Of a stretch of DNA of 64,000 nucleotides, positions 44,410 to 55,600 are shown in pieces. A program made the position numbers and the translations under genes. The notes beneath the pieces were generated by a model. It was not told the origin of the DNA and ran no database searches. It saw only the letters and a program-made list of their open reading frames with translations. Source of the stretch: Galdieria partita (Eukaryota; Rhodophyta; Bangiophyceae; Galdieriales; Galdieriaceae); NCBI GenBank assembly GCA_025991245.1, contig BQMJ01000015.1:222622-286621 (forward strand). Direction: 5' to 3'. Every line of letters begins with the position of its first letter. Position 1 is the stretch's first letter.

Positions 44410-47169
44410 CTAGTTAAACTCCTTTGTAATTCCCATGAGCAGTTTTGTAAGTATAGAAGGATCTCTTATGCCTAACTCCAGTAAAGAATCTTCATTCATT
44501 CTGGAAAGCGAGATTCTACCAAATCTTGATATTTTGCTGTAGCAAACAGAAAACTCTTCCTCAGAAAGACCACAACGTTCTCTTAAAAAAGTATTCCAAT
44601 CAAATGAAGAACTCATAGAACTGGATGCAATATTTTCTTCTCTTCTCGTTTCTTCCACTTGCATCATATTCATATCCATACTTGGAAGAGTATTTCTTCT
44701 TTCCATCCTTCCACTATTCCTTTCATATTCTTCATATGGAATACGCCTTAACAAATCTACAAACGAATTGCTCAACAAATCAGAAAGTGGTTTCAGTTGT
44801 TCCAACCATCCAGGATTGTCTGCAAACACTCTTTCAAGTTCTTCGCTAGCCTTGCGACCTAAAAAGGTTTGCAAAGATGTAGTTGAACATACTACAACTT
44901 GACAATGAGGAGGTATCCTCAACCACTCTTCTCGTATATTCTGTGGTTGTCTTTCAGAGTTAATAGAACTGTAAACAATATTATTATTATTGTCTTCATA
45001 ATAAACTCCACTATTCAATATCCAATTCTGATTATCACGAAATTGTCTGGAAACTTCTTCAGTATACTTGTTGCTTACAATCAACTGAATGGCTGTTAAA
45101 TCATTCTGTTCCAATTCAAGCTGTGACGCCACTGGATGTAAAAATTGAGCAACTTCTGACTTAATCATTGAACGTCCAACACCAGAACTTGACAACTGAA
45201 AACATTTCAATGCAGCACCTATCAAATATACTCTCTTCTTGGTGGTTTCAGTCTCCATAGGTGTTTGCTCTGAAGAAGATTCACCTTGAACAACAAGGAA
45301 AGAATTGCCTTTCATATCTCTGACTCGAATAAGAACATCAGGTCCATTGGAATTTTGTCGAATAGGAACAAATATTCCATCTTTTGATAAATACTTTTCA
45401 AAAAATGGTTTCCAAGCAGTGACATGGTAAGTTGCTTCGTTAGCACTATGGGTTCTACTCACTGTCGAACTAAATGCTGGAACATAATTGGGAATAGGAT
45501 CCACTTTTAAGCTACCAATGGTTTGAGTAGATTCTATTGATATATGTTCGACAAAACTATGTCGAAATATACTCAATTCTCCTAGTTTGGAACAGAAACA
45601 CCATCGAACATAAAGAATAAGAGTAAATATAATTTCAAATTTGAAACCACGGCTCGAAGGTGAATCAAATCGACTGATCGATGAAAATAAACTACAAACA
45701 AATCGAAGAGGAGGAATAGTCCAATATCGCGATTGAATATGCTTTAGTACAATCTTTGGAAAAACCAACTTGAAATATGTTTCATTTCTGCCTCTAACAG
45801 GTATCCTGCTTGCTTCGTCTTGTTCACTTCTCGAGCAACTCACATAATAAAAACCAAAATGATTGGCAATATCCAAAACATATTCAGAATGGCTTCCTGT
45901 TCCTAAACCACCAAATAGAGTCTCTCTCTTTGGAATACGAAATTCTAAAATACTCGCAAGAAGCATTGAAGAAAAAACAATCATTGATTCGGGTGTCATA
46001 CGAGAAAGAGTTACTACGAGAGAAGTAGTCGGAGCAATTTTCTCCATTTCCTCTTTCATTTCATCCTCTGAAAGATCACAAAAACTATTACAACTCTCAC
46101 ATGTGTTTCCCAATTCATTTAAAACATGAACAACATAGTAAGGAACACCACCTGTATAATCATACACTTGTTTGAAGAACCAATCATGTCCCTCAGGATG
46201 ACTCGGAAACAATACTTTTAGAATAGGTACATTATGACAAGTAGCATTCTGTATAAAGTACTTGACAGTTGCTTCTGAAAAAGGATCCAACCGAAGAAAA
46301 TTTAACGCTATTCGGGAAGGCATTGCATCCTCTTCTCTACTAATTATACAATCCGATCTCCCCGCAACAATACAAATGACAAAAGGTTCACTTACAACCT
46401 TTGATAAAACTCTAAAGAAGGCACGATACACGTTGTGCACTCGATTTGCTCCTTGTGAAACCATCAAATCCTGAAACATTTTGAACTCGTCTGCTTCTAA
46501 AGCTCCAATTTCATCAATAAACAGATATAAATAACGTTTTTTGGTTACTTGCAAGAGTTTCTGAAACCATTTTTCTGTATTGCCGATATAGGAAAGGACT
46601 TGAGAAAGTAGATCTGCACCGTTGGGAAACTGGGAAAGAGCTTTCTCGCTTATCCACTCCAAAAGCGTATCTCGAAAAAGTGTTCCCTTCGGCACTTTAA
46701 GAAGATTCAACACAACATATAAAGTCTCGTTTAGCAGTGCGTCTAGAGCTCGTTCTCCTACATTCTCCCCCATTGCAAAGCCAGGAAACTTCTTCCTAGT
46801 ATCTACATAACGCAAAATACGTTCTTTGTTGATGGAAAGGAACCTTCGGAAGTTCTCCCCGAAGGCGCTTTTGCCGCTCCCATACATTTGCGGAGCGTAG
46901 CTTATGTGAGGTCGAGGAGTTTGAGGTATACCTCTTTCATCCAAAAGATACGAAGATTCAAAAGCTTCCAGAACTTGTAATATCGCTGATTCTCGGTTGA
47001 CAAGAGGGTATTCAATCCCTGAATAGCCAACACGACTCTTTCCACCCAAACTCGTCATCGTCGCCAAAACAAAATCGGAAATATGTGGTCGTTGGTGCTT
47101 CAAAGAATTTCTCGATATAAAAAGATAAATAGCACTAAAATAAACTTGCTTTGGTATCGGAAGAATCAT
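44410..47169 (-). CDS. Archaeal-type P-loop ATPase with PD-(D/E)XK-like region and C-terminal SAM-like domain
   Basis: The intact member of the subtelomeric family: 919 aa, no intron, from ATG 47169; ATG 47058 (residue 38) is an alternative start that drops a hydrophobic N-terminus. Walker A is QMYGSGKSAF (94-103), Walker B YLYLFIDEIG (213-222). ICIVAGRSD follows as a sensor strand, and YTGGVPYYVV near 355 is the lid motif typical of archaeal/STAND-type ATPases. Residues about 595-700 contain GIFVPIRQNSNGPDVLIRV (D611) and YLIGAALKCF (K655), a PD-(D/E)XK-like arrangement. After a disordered Ser/Met-rich linker, residues 850-915 (SSFDWNTFLRERCGL...LLELGIRDPSILTKLL) look like a SAM domain. Galdieria is known for expanded archaeal-type ATPases; the C-terminal reading is my inference. 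Function unknown. Confidence 0.8.
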   Translation of the reverse strand: MILPIPKQVYFSAIYLFISRNSLKHQRPHISDFVLATMTSLGGKSRVGYSGIEYPLVNRESAILQVLEAFESSYLLDERGIPQTPRPHISYAPQMYGSGKSAFGENFRRFLSINKERILRYVDTRKKFPGFAMGENVGERALDALLNETLYVVLNLLKVPKGTLFRDTLLEWISEKALSQFPNGADLLSQVLSYIGNTEKWFQKLLQVTKKRYLYLFIDEIGALEADEFKMFQDLMVSQGANRVHNVYRAFFRVLSKVVSEPFVICIVAGRSDCIISREEDAMPSRIALNFLRLDPFSEATVKYFIQNATCHNVPILKVLFPSHPEGHDWFFKQVYDYTGGVPYYVVHVLNELGNTCESCNSFCDLSEDEMKEEMEKIAPTTSLVVTLSRMTPESMIVFSSMLLASILEFRIPKRETLFGGLGTGSHSEYVLDIANHFGFYYVSCSRSEQDEASRIPVRGRNETYFKLVFPKIVLKHIQSRYWTIPPLRFVCSLFSSISRFDSPSSRGFKFEIIFTLILYVRWCFCSKLGELSIFRHSFVEHISIESTQTIGSLKVDPIPNYVPAFSSTVSRTHSANEATYHVTAWKPFFEKYLSKDGIFVPIRQNSNGPDVLIRVRDMKGNSFLVVQGESSSEQTPMETETTKKRVYLIGAALKCFQLSSSGVGRSMIKSEVAQFLHPVASQLELEQNDLTAIQLIVSNKYTEEVSRQFRDNQNWILNSGVYYEDNNNNIVYSSINSERQPQNIREEWLRIPPHCQVVVCSTTSLQTFLGRKASEELERVFADNPGWLEQLKPLSDLLSNSFVDLLRRIPYEEYERNSGRMERRNTLPSMDMNMMQVEETRREENIASSSMSSSFDWNTFLRERCGLSEEEFSVCYSKISRFGRISLSRMNEDSLLELGIRDPSILTKLLMGITKEFN

Positions 47170-47559
47170 AAACTATCACGTATATGTTTTATTTTATGAA
47201 ATATATTTAGTTTTCACTTTTCAGTTTTTTTAGCACTATTTCGCTTAAGCTCTTTGTCAATTAAGCTTTCTAAAAAACTTGGCTAGCCTTTCGCTAAGAA
47301 ACTATATGGTTTGTAACTTCCAAAAGATAACCAACGCACACCTGTATTGGCTTATAGCAACGGTTTCATTGTTGTGGTTGTGGAACTCATGGCTAAGTAG
47401 CTTTACTGATACCCTTTTTAAAGTAACGTTTCCTTATAGACTTTTCCTTGTTCGAATTTTAACAAGAAATCTTTTGAAAATTGCATATAGAAGTTTTTGA
47501 TTCTTTTTTAGTATTGTCGAAACCGTTTATTCGTTTGGTCTTAGCCTTCAATGAATGGG

Positions 47560-48200
47560 CTTTAACCTTGAGTTTTATGTGGCATACAAAGGTACCTTTT
47601 CGGTCCCAACTTATGTACTTTGCAGCTCAGAACCACTTTGAGAACTGTTGATCCTTATGTTTTGGCCTCTATGAAGGTATTTAATATGCGTAATATCGTG
47701 AAAAATCGCCTAGATAATGAGGCTCCTAGTTGTCTTTGAGTTTGAATACTTGTCACTTGTAGATGTCTTGTGATGTTGTTAAGAATCCTCGTTTTTACTT
47801 CAGTCATCGAGGTCCTTATCTACATTGAAAATTGATTCCGTGTTGATCGAACACCCTGCCGGTTTCTTGTTAGTCAGTTTATGTCTAGTAAAGGTCTGAT
47901 TTTCCAAATGGAGAGAAGAGACCGCCCTTGAAAACTGGGCTGCGAACTTCAAAAGCTACTCCTGCTCTGCAAAAAGCACAATTAGACTCAATTTGTTCGT
48001 AGAAAAAGTCTTTGTGCCATTTTTGCTTGTTTCCTCATTGCCTTTACCTGAGGATAGCACTTGGAGTGCAAACGACCAAGAGTTCATCTTTGGTCAATTC
48101 AAAGCCCAGAATTGGAAAGAAGAAACGAATGTCTGGAGAAGCTTTGCTACGAATGGAAAGTGGGAGCTTTTTGGAAAGAATTACCGTAGCTTTGAACATT
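47560..48200 (+). repeat. Repeat family A, copy 2 (partial)
   Basis: Shares with the other copies the order: a ...cgaggtcctta... segment, a tattgatYc-like stretch, ccaaatggagag, tgaaaactgg/ggcaactgaa, then cacttgga...gcaaa and ...tggaaagaagaaacgaatgtctg. Non-coding; borders approximate. Confidence 0.55.
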
Positions 48201-49129
48201 CTTTGTTCTACAGATAAGAATAGTGTTAAAGAGGATATTTCTGGAATAGTAACATTGTCGACTCCTTTTGACCTGAGATAGTTGTAAATACTTACTTATG
48301 GAAAGATTTATTTTATCTATATTGGCGAAAACATAAAAGCAAACTAAATAGATCGTTTGATAAATATCCAAAGTATTTTGAAAACTAAAGCAAAGGAAGA
48401 AATATTCGCTACGAGAATAAACCTTGAACACTACGATAAATTGACAAAGTGCAGAGATCTTGAAAAATATTGTATTCGAAACAAGTTGTCTAGTAAAGGA
48501 TTGAGTGAATGAGATGAAATAAAAAAGATTGCTTCAAAAATATATCATATTTGATGAATATTCCACATTCTAAAGCTGCTTAGGGAAATAGTTTGAATCC
48601 AAATTTGCCAACACATTGAGTTCGGTGAATCATACATGCTCTATCTTTTCATTTCAGTTCTTTTACCGTATTCACGATATCTATAGATTGTTTGCAAAGA
48701 AATATGCATGGTGAAGGAAAGGGGAATATAACTCTTTCAATCAGCTACTACTCAAAGAGAATTTCCTGAATTATTCTATGGATTGATGAATTTTGCTCGG
48801 AAGATCAAGAATTCTAAAGAAAGTTGTTGGTTTTTAGGACTTTGTATACTCAAAAGGTAAACATTTAACTGTTATTTTTCACTCTATTTCATGTGTCATT
48901 GAAACTCTTCTCGTCTTGAAACTTTTTTTTAGCAAAACTTTGAAACTTTATCAGTGTGTAAGAGAATATGGAACAGAAAGAGAATACATTCATTTTTATT
49001 CCTCGAATAGTGAAAAGTTGCAAAAAGTAACAACAAAAAAGGCCAAGAGATTGCACAATAGAGATCATCATAATATACAAGGAGAAGCCACTAAGTAATA
49101 ATTGGATTCAAACGATAGTCCAACTTTAT

Positions 49130-49420
49130 GTCTAAACACAGAAGGGAGAAAGACAGTAGTAATAGAAAAAACAGGAACAAAAAATCAACTGCTTTCTAAT
49201 ATATGAACAAAAAAGCCTATCTGACGAAGAATATCTCAATTCAATTATTCTTAAAAAATAAAAATTGAACAAGAAAGTTATAAGAGTACATATTGAGAAG
49301 CCGACAAATTGATTCTAAGTTCAACCCTGTTGGGAATAGATAAAAAGAGACTCAAAAACTTTCTACCAAAACGCAAAGCTGATTTTTGGGAATTCAAGAA
49401 GACTACCAGCGTAACAGCCA
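49130..49420 (+). repeat. Repeat family C, copy 1
   Basis: Resembles 57,610-57,900: both carry gagacagtagtaYtagaa-type text, tatgaacaaaRagcctaa/t, tattcttaWaaaataa, aaaagccRacaaaYtgattc, ttgRgaatagataaa and accaaaacRcaaag. Same orientation. Non-coding. Confidence 0.65.
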
Positions 49421-49879
49421 TCATAATCTTCATCATAGCCATTTTAGTATCATCAATAGAAATAATAATATGGTATACTTGGAGCTTACAAAAATGATCC
49501 AACTCGAATGAATCTGGCAATCGACAATTTTAAACGTTTTTCTATGTAAAATGGATTTGAAACATCCTTATAAAGAAGAATTGGGTTTCGAGTCCAATTC
49601 GTCTGAAAAGAATTGCCTAAATGAATACAAGTATTGTATAATTGGGACCATGGACAGATGAGTTTAGAATCACAAGAACTATTCAAGTACTTGATAGAAG
49701 AAAAAAAGAAGCTACATATTTACTCAATTCATTTTGTTGGAGAGTAGCATTGTAAAGATTCAAGATTCAGTGGAAAAAGTACAATAATTCCGCTTCAATG
49801 GAATGATACTGCCTCAAAGCAAAACGATAAATTTGTTCAAAGATGCCTAAAGCGTCAAACAGTGGGTTCCAACGTGAAA

Positions 49880-50440
49880 CTCTTCAAGACCAAACTTTGC
49901 CATCCAAGACCTGCTATTATTGGTTGTAAACTTTCAAAGACTTGAAATTTGAGTTCCACAAAGCTTGAAAAATACTTGTCTTGAGTCCAAGTTCATGTTG
50001 AACGTACCTCAACTTGGATCTTTGTTGAAAACTGTTGCTCTATATTTTCTGGTAAGCTTAAAGGCGTTTTTTACTATGTAGAGTGCTATAAAAAGAAAAG
50101 TCGGCGTAAAAAGCTCCCAATTATTTTCAAGTTTGAACCCCTGTTCCCTATATAGTCTTGTATTGTAACTTGGTTTTTCAAGTCCAAGTATACTACAAAG
50201 TAAAGTCTTGTGAATTACTGCTATGAATCTTCTTTTGTGGCACACTCATCAAGGTCTTTTGTAGCACTCGAAGTATATTCTGTGTTGATTCTTGTGTTTT
50301 TCAAACAACCAGTTCCTTTATTTGTCGGTTTATGACCATTTCGAGTCTCACCCAACTAACTGGAGAGGAGAGAGGAGCGAATTGCTTTGGTTGGAATAGA
50401 CGAGGTACTGATGGCAGCTTTCAACCTTACGTTGACCTAC
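49880..50440 (+). repeat. Repeat family A, copy 3
   Basis: Matches about 51,960-52,450: caagaccaaactttg, a cttgaacttttgtt-like segment, ttgaacccctg...agtcttgtaYtgtaac, tcttttgtRgcac/acag, tattctgWgttgattct, and aactggagagg. Non-coding. Confidence 0.6.
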
Positions 50441-50719
50441 TTGAAGAAATCACGAAAGTTGTAATATATGAGCTAGTTGACTGGGAATTAGATAAAGCTT
50501 TATGACTGTTTGAGTGCTTGACCAGTTGATATGTTTCAAAATTGTACAACCTATCCAACTTTGAGATTTGTCACTGCTTTTTAGAATATATGTAGGAACT
50601 AGCTAACTTTGAAATTTTTTTTATGAGAGCAGAGTTTTAATAGAACTTTTGTAGATGCGTCTGTGTTGTTTATCCAAGAAACTCTGAGGGAACTAGAGAG
50701 TGAGTTCCGGTACTAGCTT

Positions 50720-51230
50720 CATAGCGTGTTCAAGTACTCTGGGTATGGTTGAAAAATTTAGGAGTTGCTGCTTTCTTTCCTTTTTGCTCTTTGTTTTATG
50801 GTTTTACTAGCACAGACAAATTGTTGTCTTGGGAAGCCACCCTTGACAACTTGGTTATGTTTTTTCAAGTTTGGACTGCTCTAGTGTTTCTAGAATTTTC
50901 CGTGGTAGATTGTTGAGTTTTGTGAAACATAGACTGTCTGAAACTTTGCGCTGTTTTAGATATATTGGAGGAAGTGTGCCGAGGATCTGTGTTGGTGACT
51001 TTTGTTGTCAAGGGACAAACAAGGCAAGGATCTTGCAACGATACTTACTATGTGAGTCGTGACGCTATGCTATTATGGACAGTTTTCATATATAGCTTTT
51101 ATACAAAATAGAGAGAGTCAACAACTGATTCTTTATTTTCGCAATACAATTATACAAAAATAGAATATGCGACACTTGGTCTATGTATTCAAGCAAATTG
51201 AGAAACTCGACTGGATTCTTTATCAACATA
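50720..51230 (+). repeat. Repeat family B, copy 2
   Basis: Partner of 37,330-37,830 (see that entry). It lies directly between family A copies 3 and 4, suggesting A and B may be parts of one longer element. Non-coding. Confidence 0.55.
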
Positions 51231-51599
51231 CTTGTAGGCAAAATACAAATTAAATACATGTGTCACTTCCAACGTGTACTTAAACGTTTTGTTGTTAACT
51301 GAAACACTCGACCAGAGTGTATAAACTCAAATCTGCAAAAGTCTAAAAAGTCCCTGATACTAGTAACACAACACTCACAGTCCTCCAAGTTGCAAACAGT
51401 TCAGCTAGACATTGATCAGCACAAGTGTTCACTCTACTTGCCGAAATTTCTCTATGACAACTTGGCGACTGCACACCCACTCGTTCCAAGTCGTGGGAAA
51501 CACGCTCTTCTTCTTGAAAGTGGCAGATTATACTTTCTTGAAATGATTCCTATCGACTAGAGCTCAACGTTCTCCAAATCAACTTGAAGCCAGTAAATC

Positions 51600-52660
51600 T
51601 TCAAGGTAAATAACAAAGGTGAGTTTATCTCACTATACAATGGCGGGCTTTACTCTCAGCGGTATGTCAACGATCATTCTAACACAACGGTTCTCTTTAA
51701 ATAATGCAACGTTAGAGAATCAATAGTATTCTAGGTAAACCTTTGAGTGGAAGGTTCCCTTGGAAAGTTTTCACTAGGTACACATGAAACTATATGGCGT
51801 GTGCACTTTTTACTCAAAGAGCTCTTCAACGTTACTTTGCCCAATCTTCCTTTTGTGATTGTTTTGCTCAACTGTCGCTGTAGTTGCTTTGTTACCACCT
51901 GTTTTGAAGTGGATAAAATTGTTCCTTTTTATGAAAATACAAGTAGTTGAAATTAGAGAAGAACTTTTTAGTACGACCAAACTTTGAGGTTTTATGATTT
52001 CGCACTTTTTGAAATACCAACCAAGGCCCAGTTTGGTTTGTTCGTTTCCTGTCAACGACTTGGCTTGAACCTTAAAGTCGCTTCCAAGTTTTTGTCGAGT
52101 GCAACGTAGGTACTGTTGGAGAAATGTTGATCTTTAGTTTCTGGTCTGTTTGAAGACGTTGACCCTGCGGAGTACTGGGGAACCAGTCGGCACAAAGCCT
52201 CCAAATAGTTTTTGTGGTTGAACCCTTGCGGCGATACAGTCTTGTAATGTAACCTAGTTTTTGAAGTTGAACTGAACTGTTGTCCTGTGAACAGTAGATG
52301 AGGACTCTCTCTTGTGGAACAATCACCAGGATCTTTTGTAACAGTCGGAGTATATTCTGAGTTGATTCTCTTTGGTTCTTCACAAAAACGATTCTTGTCA
52401 TTGTCAGTTTTTGTCTATTGAGAATCTATTGTCCAAATGGAGAGGGGAGGTTGTCTCGTGGCAACTGAACTGCGCAGTTCAACTGTGAGTTGCTGTTTCG
52501 AAAACGGACGTGAACAGAGTTTGTACACCCTTTCTGAAGCATCTTTACGTCGTTGTTTGCTAAACTTACTTGACGAGGTCACTTGAAGGATGCAAATTCG
52601 AAACAAGACTTGGAAGAAAAAGAGTGTCTGATGGGAAAAACTTTCCCAAAAGAGAGACTT
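51600..52660 (+). repeat. Repeat family A, copy 4
   Basis: The copy used as reference. It includes ggctttactctcag, CCTTGGAAAG...CACTAGGTACA, gaccaaactttgaggttt, acgacttggcttgaacctt and ccaaatggagagg. The sequence is locally less AT-rich than its surroundings. It has no intact frame (minus-strand frames 52072-52401 and 52415-52606 show nothing recognisable). Confidence 0.6.
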
Positions 52661-55600
52661 CGCAACTCGTCGGCATAGTGTATGTTTGGAATAGCTACCT
52701 TAGTCTTTTGTGCTCAAGTCTATAAATACTTAGCAGTTGACAGTTTGTGAGACACAGTTTTGGAAAGGATATTGTTTGAATACTATTACTGTTGGCACTT
52801 AAATAGCTGTGTCTTTCTATTGGGAAATCACAACCAGCTATGCAACGTACAATTCTATAAAAAGGCTGACAAGCACAAAGTATACAAACTGACAACTGTC
52901 CACGAATTTATAAATACATTGCTCATTTTGGACAGCGATTCTTTTAGCATATTAAATTACTCTACTGAGCAACATTCCTAGATATGCGCAAGATATTCCG
53001 GGATCTTCCTACGTAACAAAGCAAAATTGAGCAGGACATGAATATTTTATTCTTGATGCCCTGTTTACTTGAACGATCGATCTTCATACTGCTGGGTACG
53101 GTTGCTAAAATTTTATTTTCGTAGAAGTCTAGCGTTCGTGAATGAATACACGTTGAATTTCGTGACTAGTTAATTATACAAAAACTCTCTTCAACATTTG
53201 GATTGCCATAATGATAAAAATGTCTGAAAGGCAAGGAATTTTTTCTATTCAATTGATAATAAAAAATGTACACGACACGTTATTTCATTTATAGACAAAT
53301 TAACTTGTCATTTATATACAAACGAGAAATACTTTTAGCCAAGAAAGAAAGACAAACACCAATTGCAATACACAGCACAAAAAAGGACCATTATAGAAGG
53401 AAAATACAATTGATAACATCTAAGAAATTGATTCTTGGCAATTTACCTATGCTTTAACCCAATTCAGGAGAGGCGACACTCAAGGTTTAGCCATTTTGAG
53501 TCACAAAGGTGTAAACAGAGAGACTTCAAAGAATCAACGCAAATTCTTAAAAAAGGCAAAGACTAGAATTGGCCATTCAAATTTTACTAATCAGCCCATC
53601 AGAATTATTCATAATTGGACAGAGCTGGGGCCAATGCAGTAGAGCTATCACCCAACGCCAAAAAAGAAAGTTTCTCGTATCGCTTCATAAGAAAAACTTT
53701 ATTATGAAGAACAACTATACAAAAATGCTTCTAAGACCACAGTTTAAAGGAAAAGTTTCAAACAACCCAATATTAATCAAAACAATACATAGTGATGCAA
53801 GACAATTGACATATCACAGAAACTTATTGAAGACAACATGTACTTGTGAGAGTTCCACATAGAATATTCAAATGAAAAGAGAAAAAGAAAACCAAAAATT
53901 TCTGGCAACAACAATATTAGCTCAAAACGAACTACTCAGCCAAAACAAGGACAAACACAATCAAATTGCTAAATTACAGGAAGTCTATGAGAAGAAAGAG
54001 GTTTACGAATTTTATATAACCCAGTGACGCATTAAAACAATTAGGAAAACATATAAAAGCGGACCATACAAAAAGTTCAGAATAAAATACATTAAAACTA
54101 TAAAGTTGTCTATAATGCACAATGCTGAAATCATTTCCAATTACACTGTGATGTGAAAGAGGAAAAAGATTAACATAAAAAACACCTAAAGTAGTATCTG
54201 GAAAAAACTACACATTCAAAAACCATACACACTCAACAAGAACAAATGCAATTTTAAAAAGAAACCTCTATTCGTTACAAGAGACTAAATTAGAAAGTGA
54301 TATCTGTGAAAACAATATTAGCAAATAATATATAGAACCTTAGTAGATTGTGTTGCAAATGAAAAACTTGTTGCATTGTAGATTTTACTAGGCTGAATTA
54401 GAATCCAAGCTGGGTCGTAGGGAAATCCAGTAAGAAGTTATTTGAGTTTACATGAGGGTTCATTGATTCATTTCCCCTCACTTTCTTCTATTGCCTTTTG
54501 GCTGTCATGGGCTGTGTTTTGTATTGTGTAGCCAATTCTTGACAAAATTCAAAATTTTTTTGAAATTTCTTTAAAGAAGATATTTGTGGAAAGAAATTTG
54601 TAGAAATTGGTTTGTATATACTAATTTGTGTTTTCTTGTTTCAAAAGAACTTTTTCACGATTAGCCAAGAGTAAGCTCCAACTGTCTAAAAATAGCTAGA
54701 GTGCTATTTATTTGTAAATATAAAAATAAGTAGTGGTCGAAATCAACAGAAATGGAGGAGTAAACGATCGAATTTACCAAGCTCTTCTTTCATACTCCAT
54801 TGTCCTCTGGAAAAGTTGAGGAAAGACCGACGATTGATTCAAAATCTCTATGGGACATTTTTGCATACATGACATAGTTGGAAATTCTTGAGCCAGTTTG
54901 CAAGTACACTAGAATATTTACAAGCAGAGCTTCTCCTGCAGTGTCTCAAATACCACAGTATTTCAAGTTGAGCCGTTAACAAAGGCTGCTAGTCTCAAAC
55001 TTGCTCTTGCTCCCTATTAAAACGTAGAAATGAATATTTACCTCAGTAGAAGGCATTCATTTAATTTCTATTCGCCAAGTGCCAATTTAAACGCTAGATA
55101 AATATGAAAAGCAAAACGCATTGAAATTTCTTATGGTAATAATGGAAGAAATAGAATTTCGATTGGAGGACTTCCCAAACAAAGAGTTTCAAGTAGAAAA
55201 TTCTAGAGAAAAGAGCTAGGAAGAAACCAAAATATTATGCAATGCATACTAAAAGACTAAAAAAGTATTCAAAGATAAGAAAACAAAGAAGAACAAATTG
55301 ATTGTAGAGAAAAAGAGTGAAAGTGCAATATGACCAATAAGGAAAAATGCCACGCAGTGATATAATCTTCTATTAGTTATCGCGCAAAGTATTGACCAGG
55401 TAGACATAAAGCAAGAAGAAAGAGGAAGAACAGCAGACATTATGGAATATTAATGTTGTCATTGTTAACTGCTTCTTTCAATTGAAAGCCTTTTTTATGG
55501 CATATGTATGGTATGGCTTAGATTTGGTTCAATATGTATACCATCAGCAAAGTAGCATTATAGTATACAAAGATACTCACAGAATGAAATAAGGAGTATA

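Noticed and set aside
52072-52606. Minus-strand frames in repeat family A copy 4 as a possible retroelement gene
   Set aside because: No reverse transcriptase, integrase or transposase motif, and the frames are not kept in the other copies.
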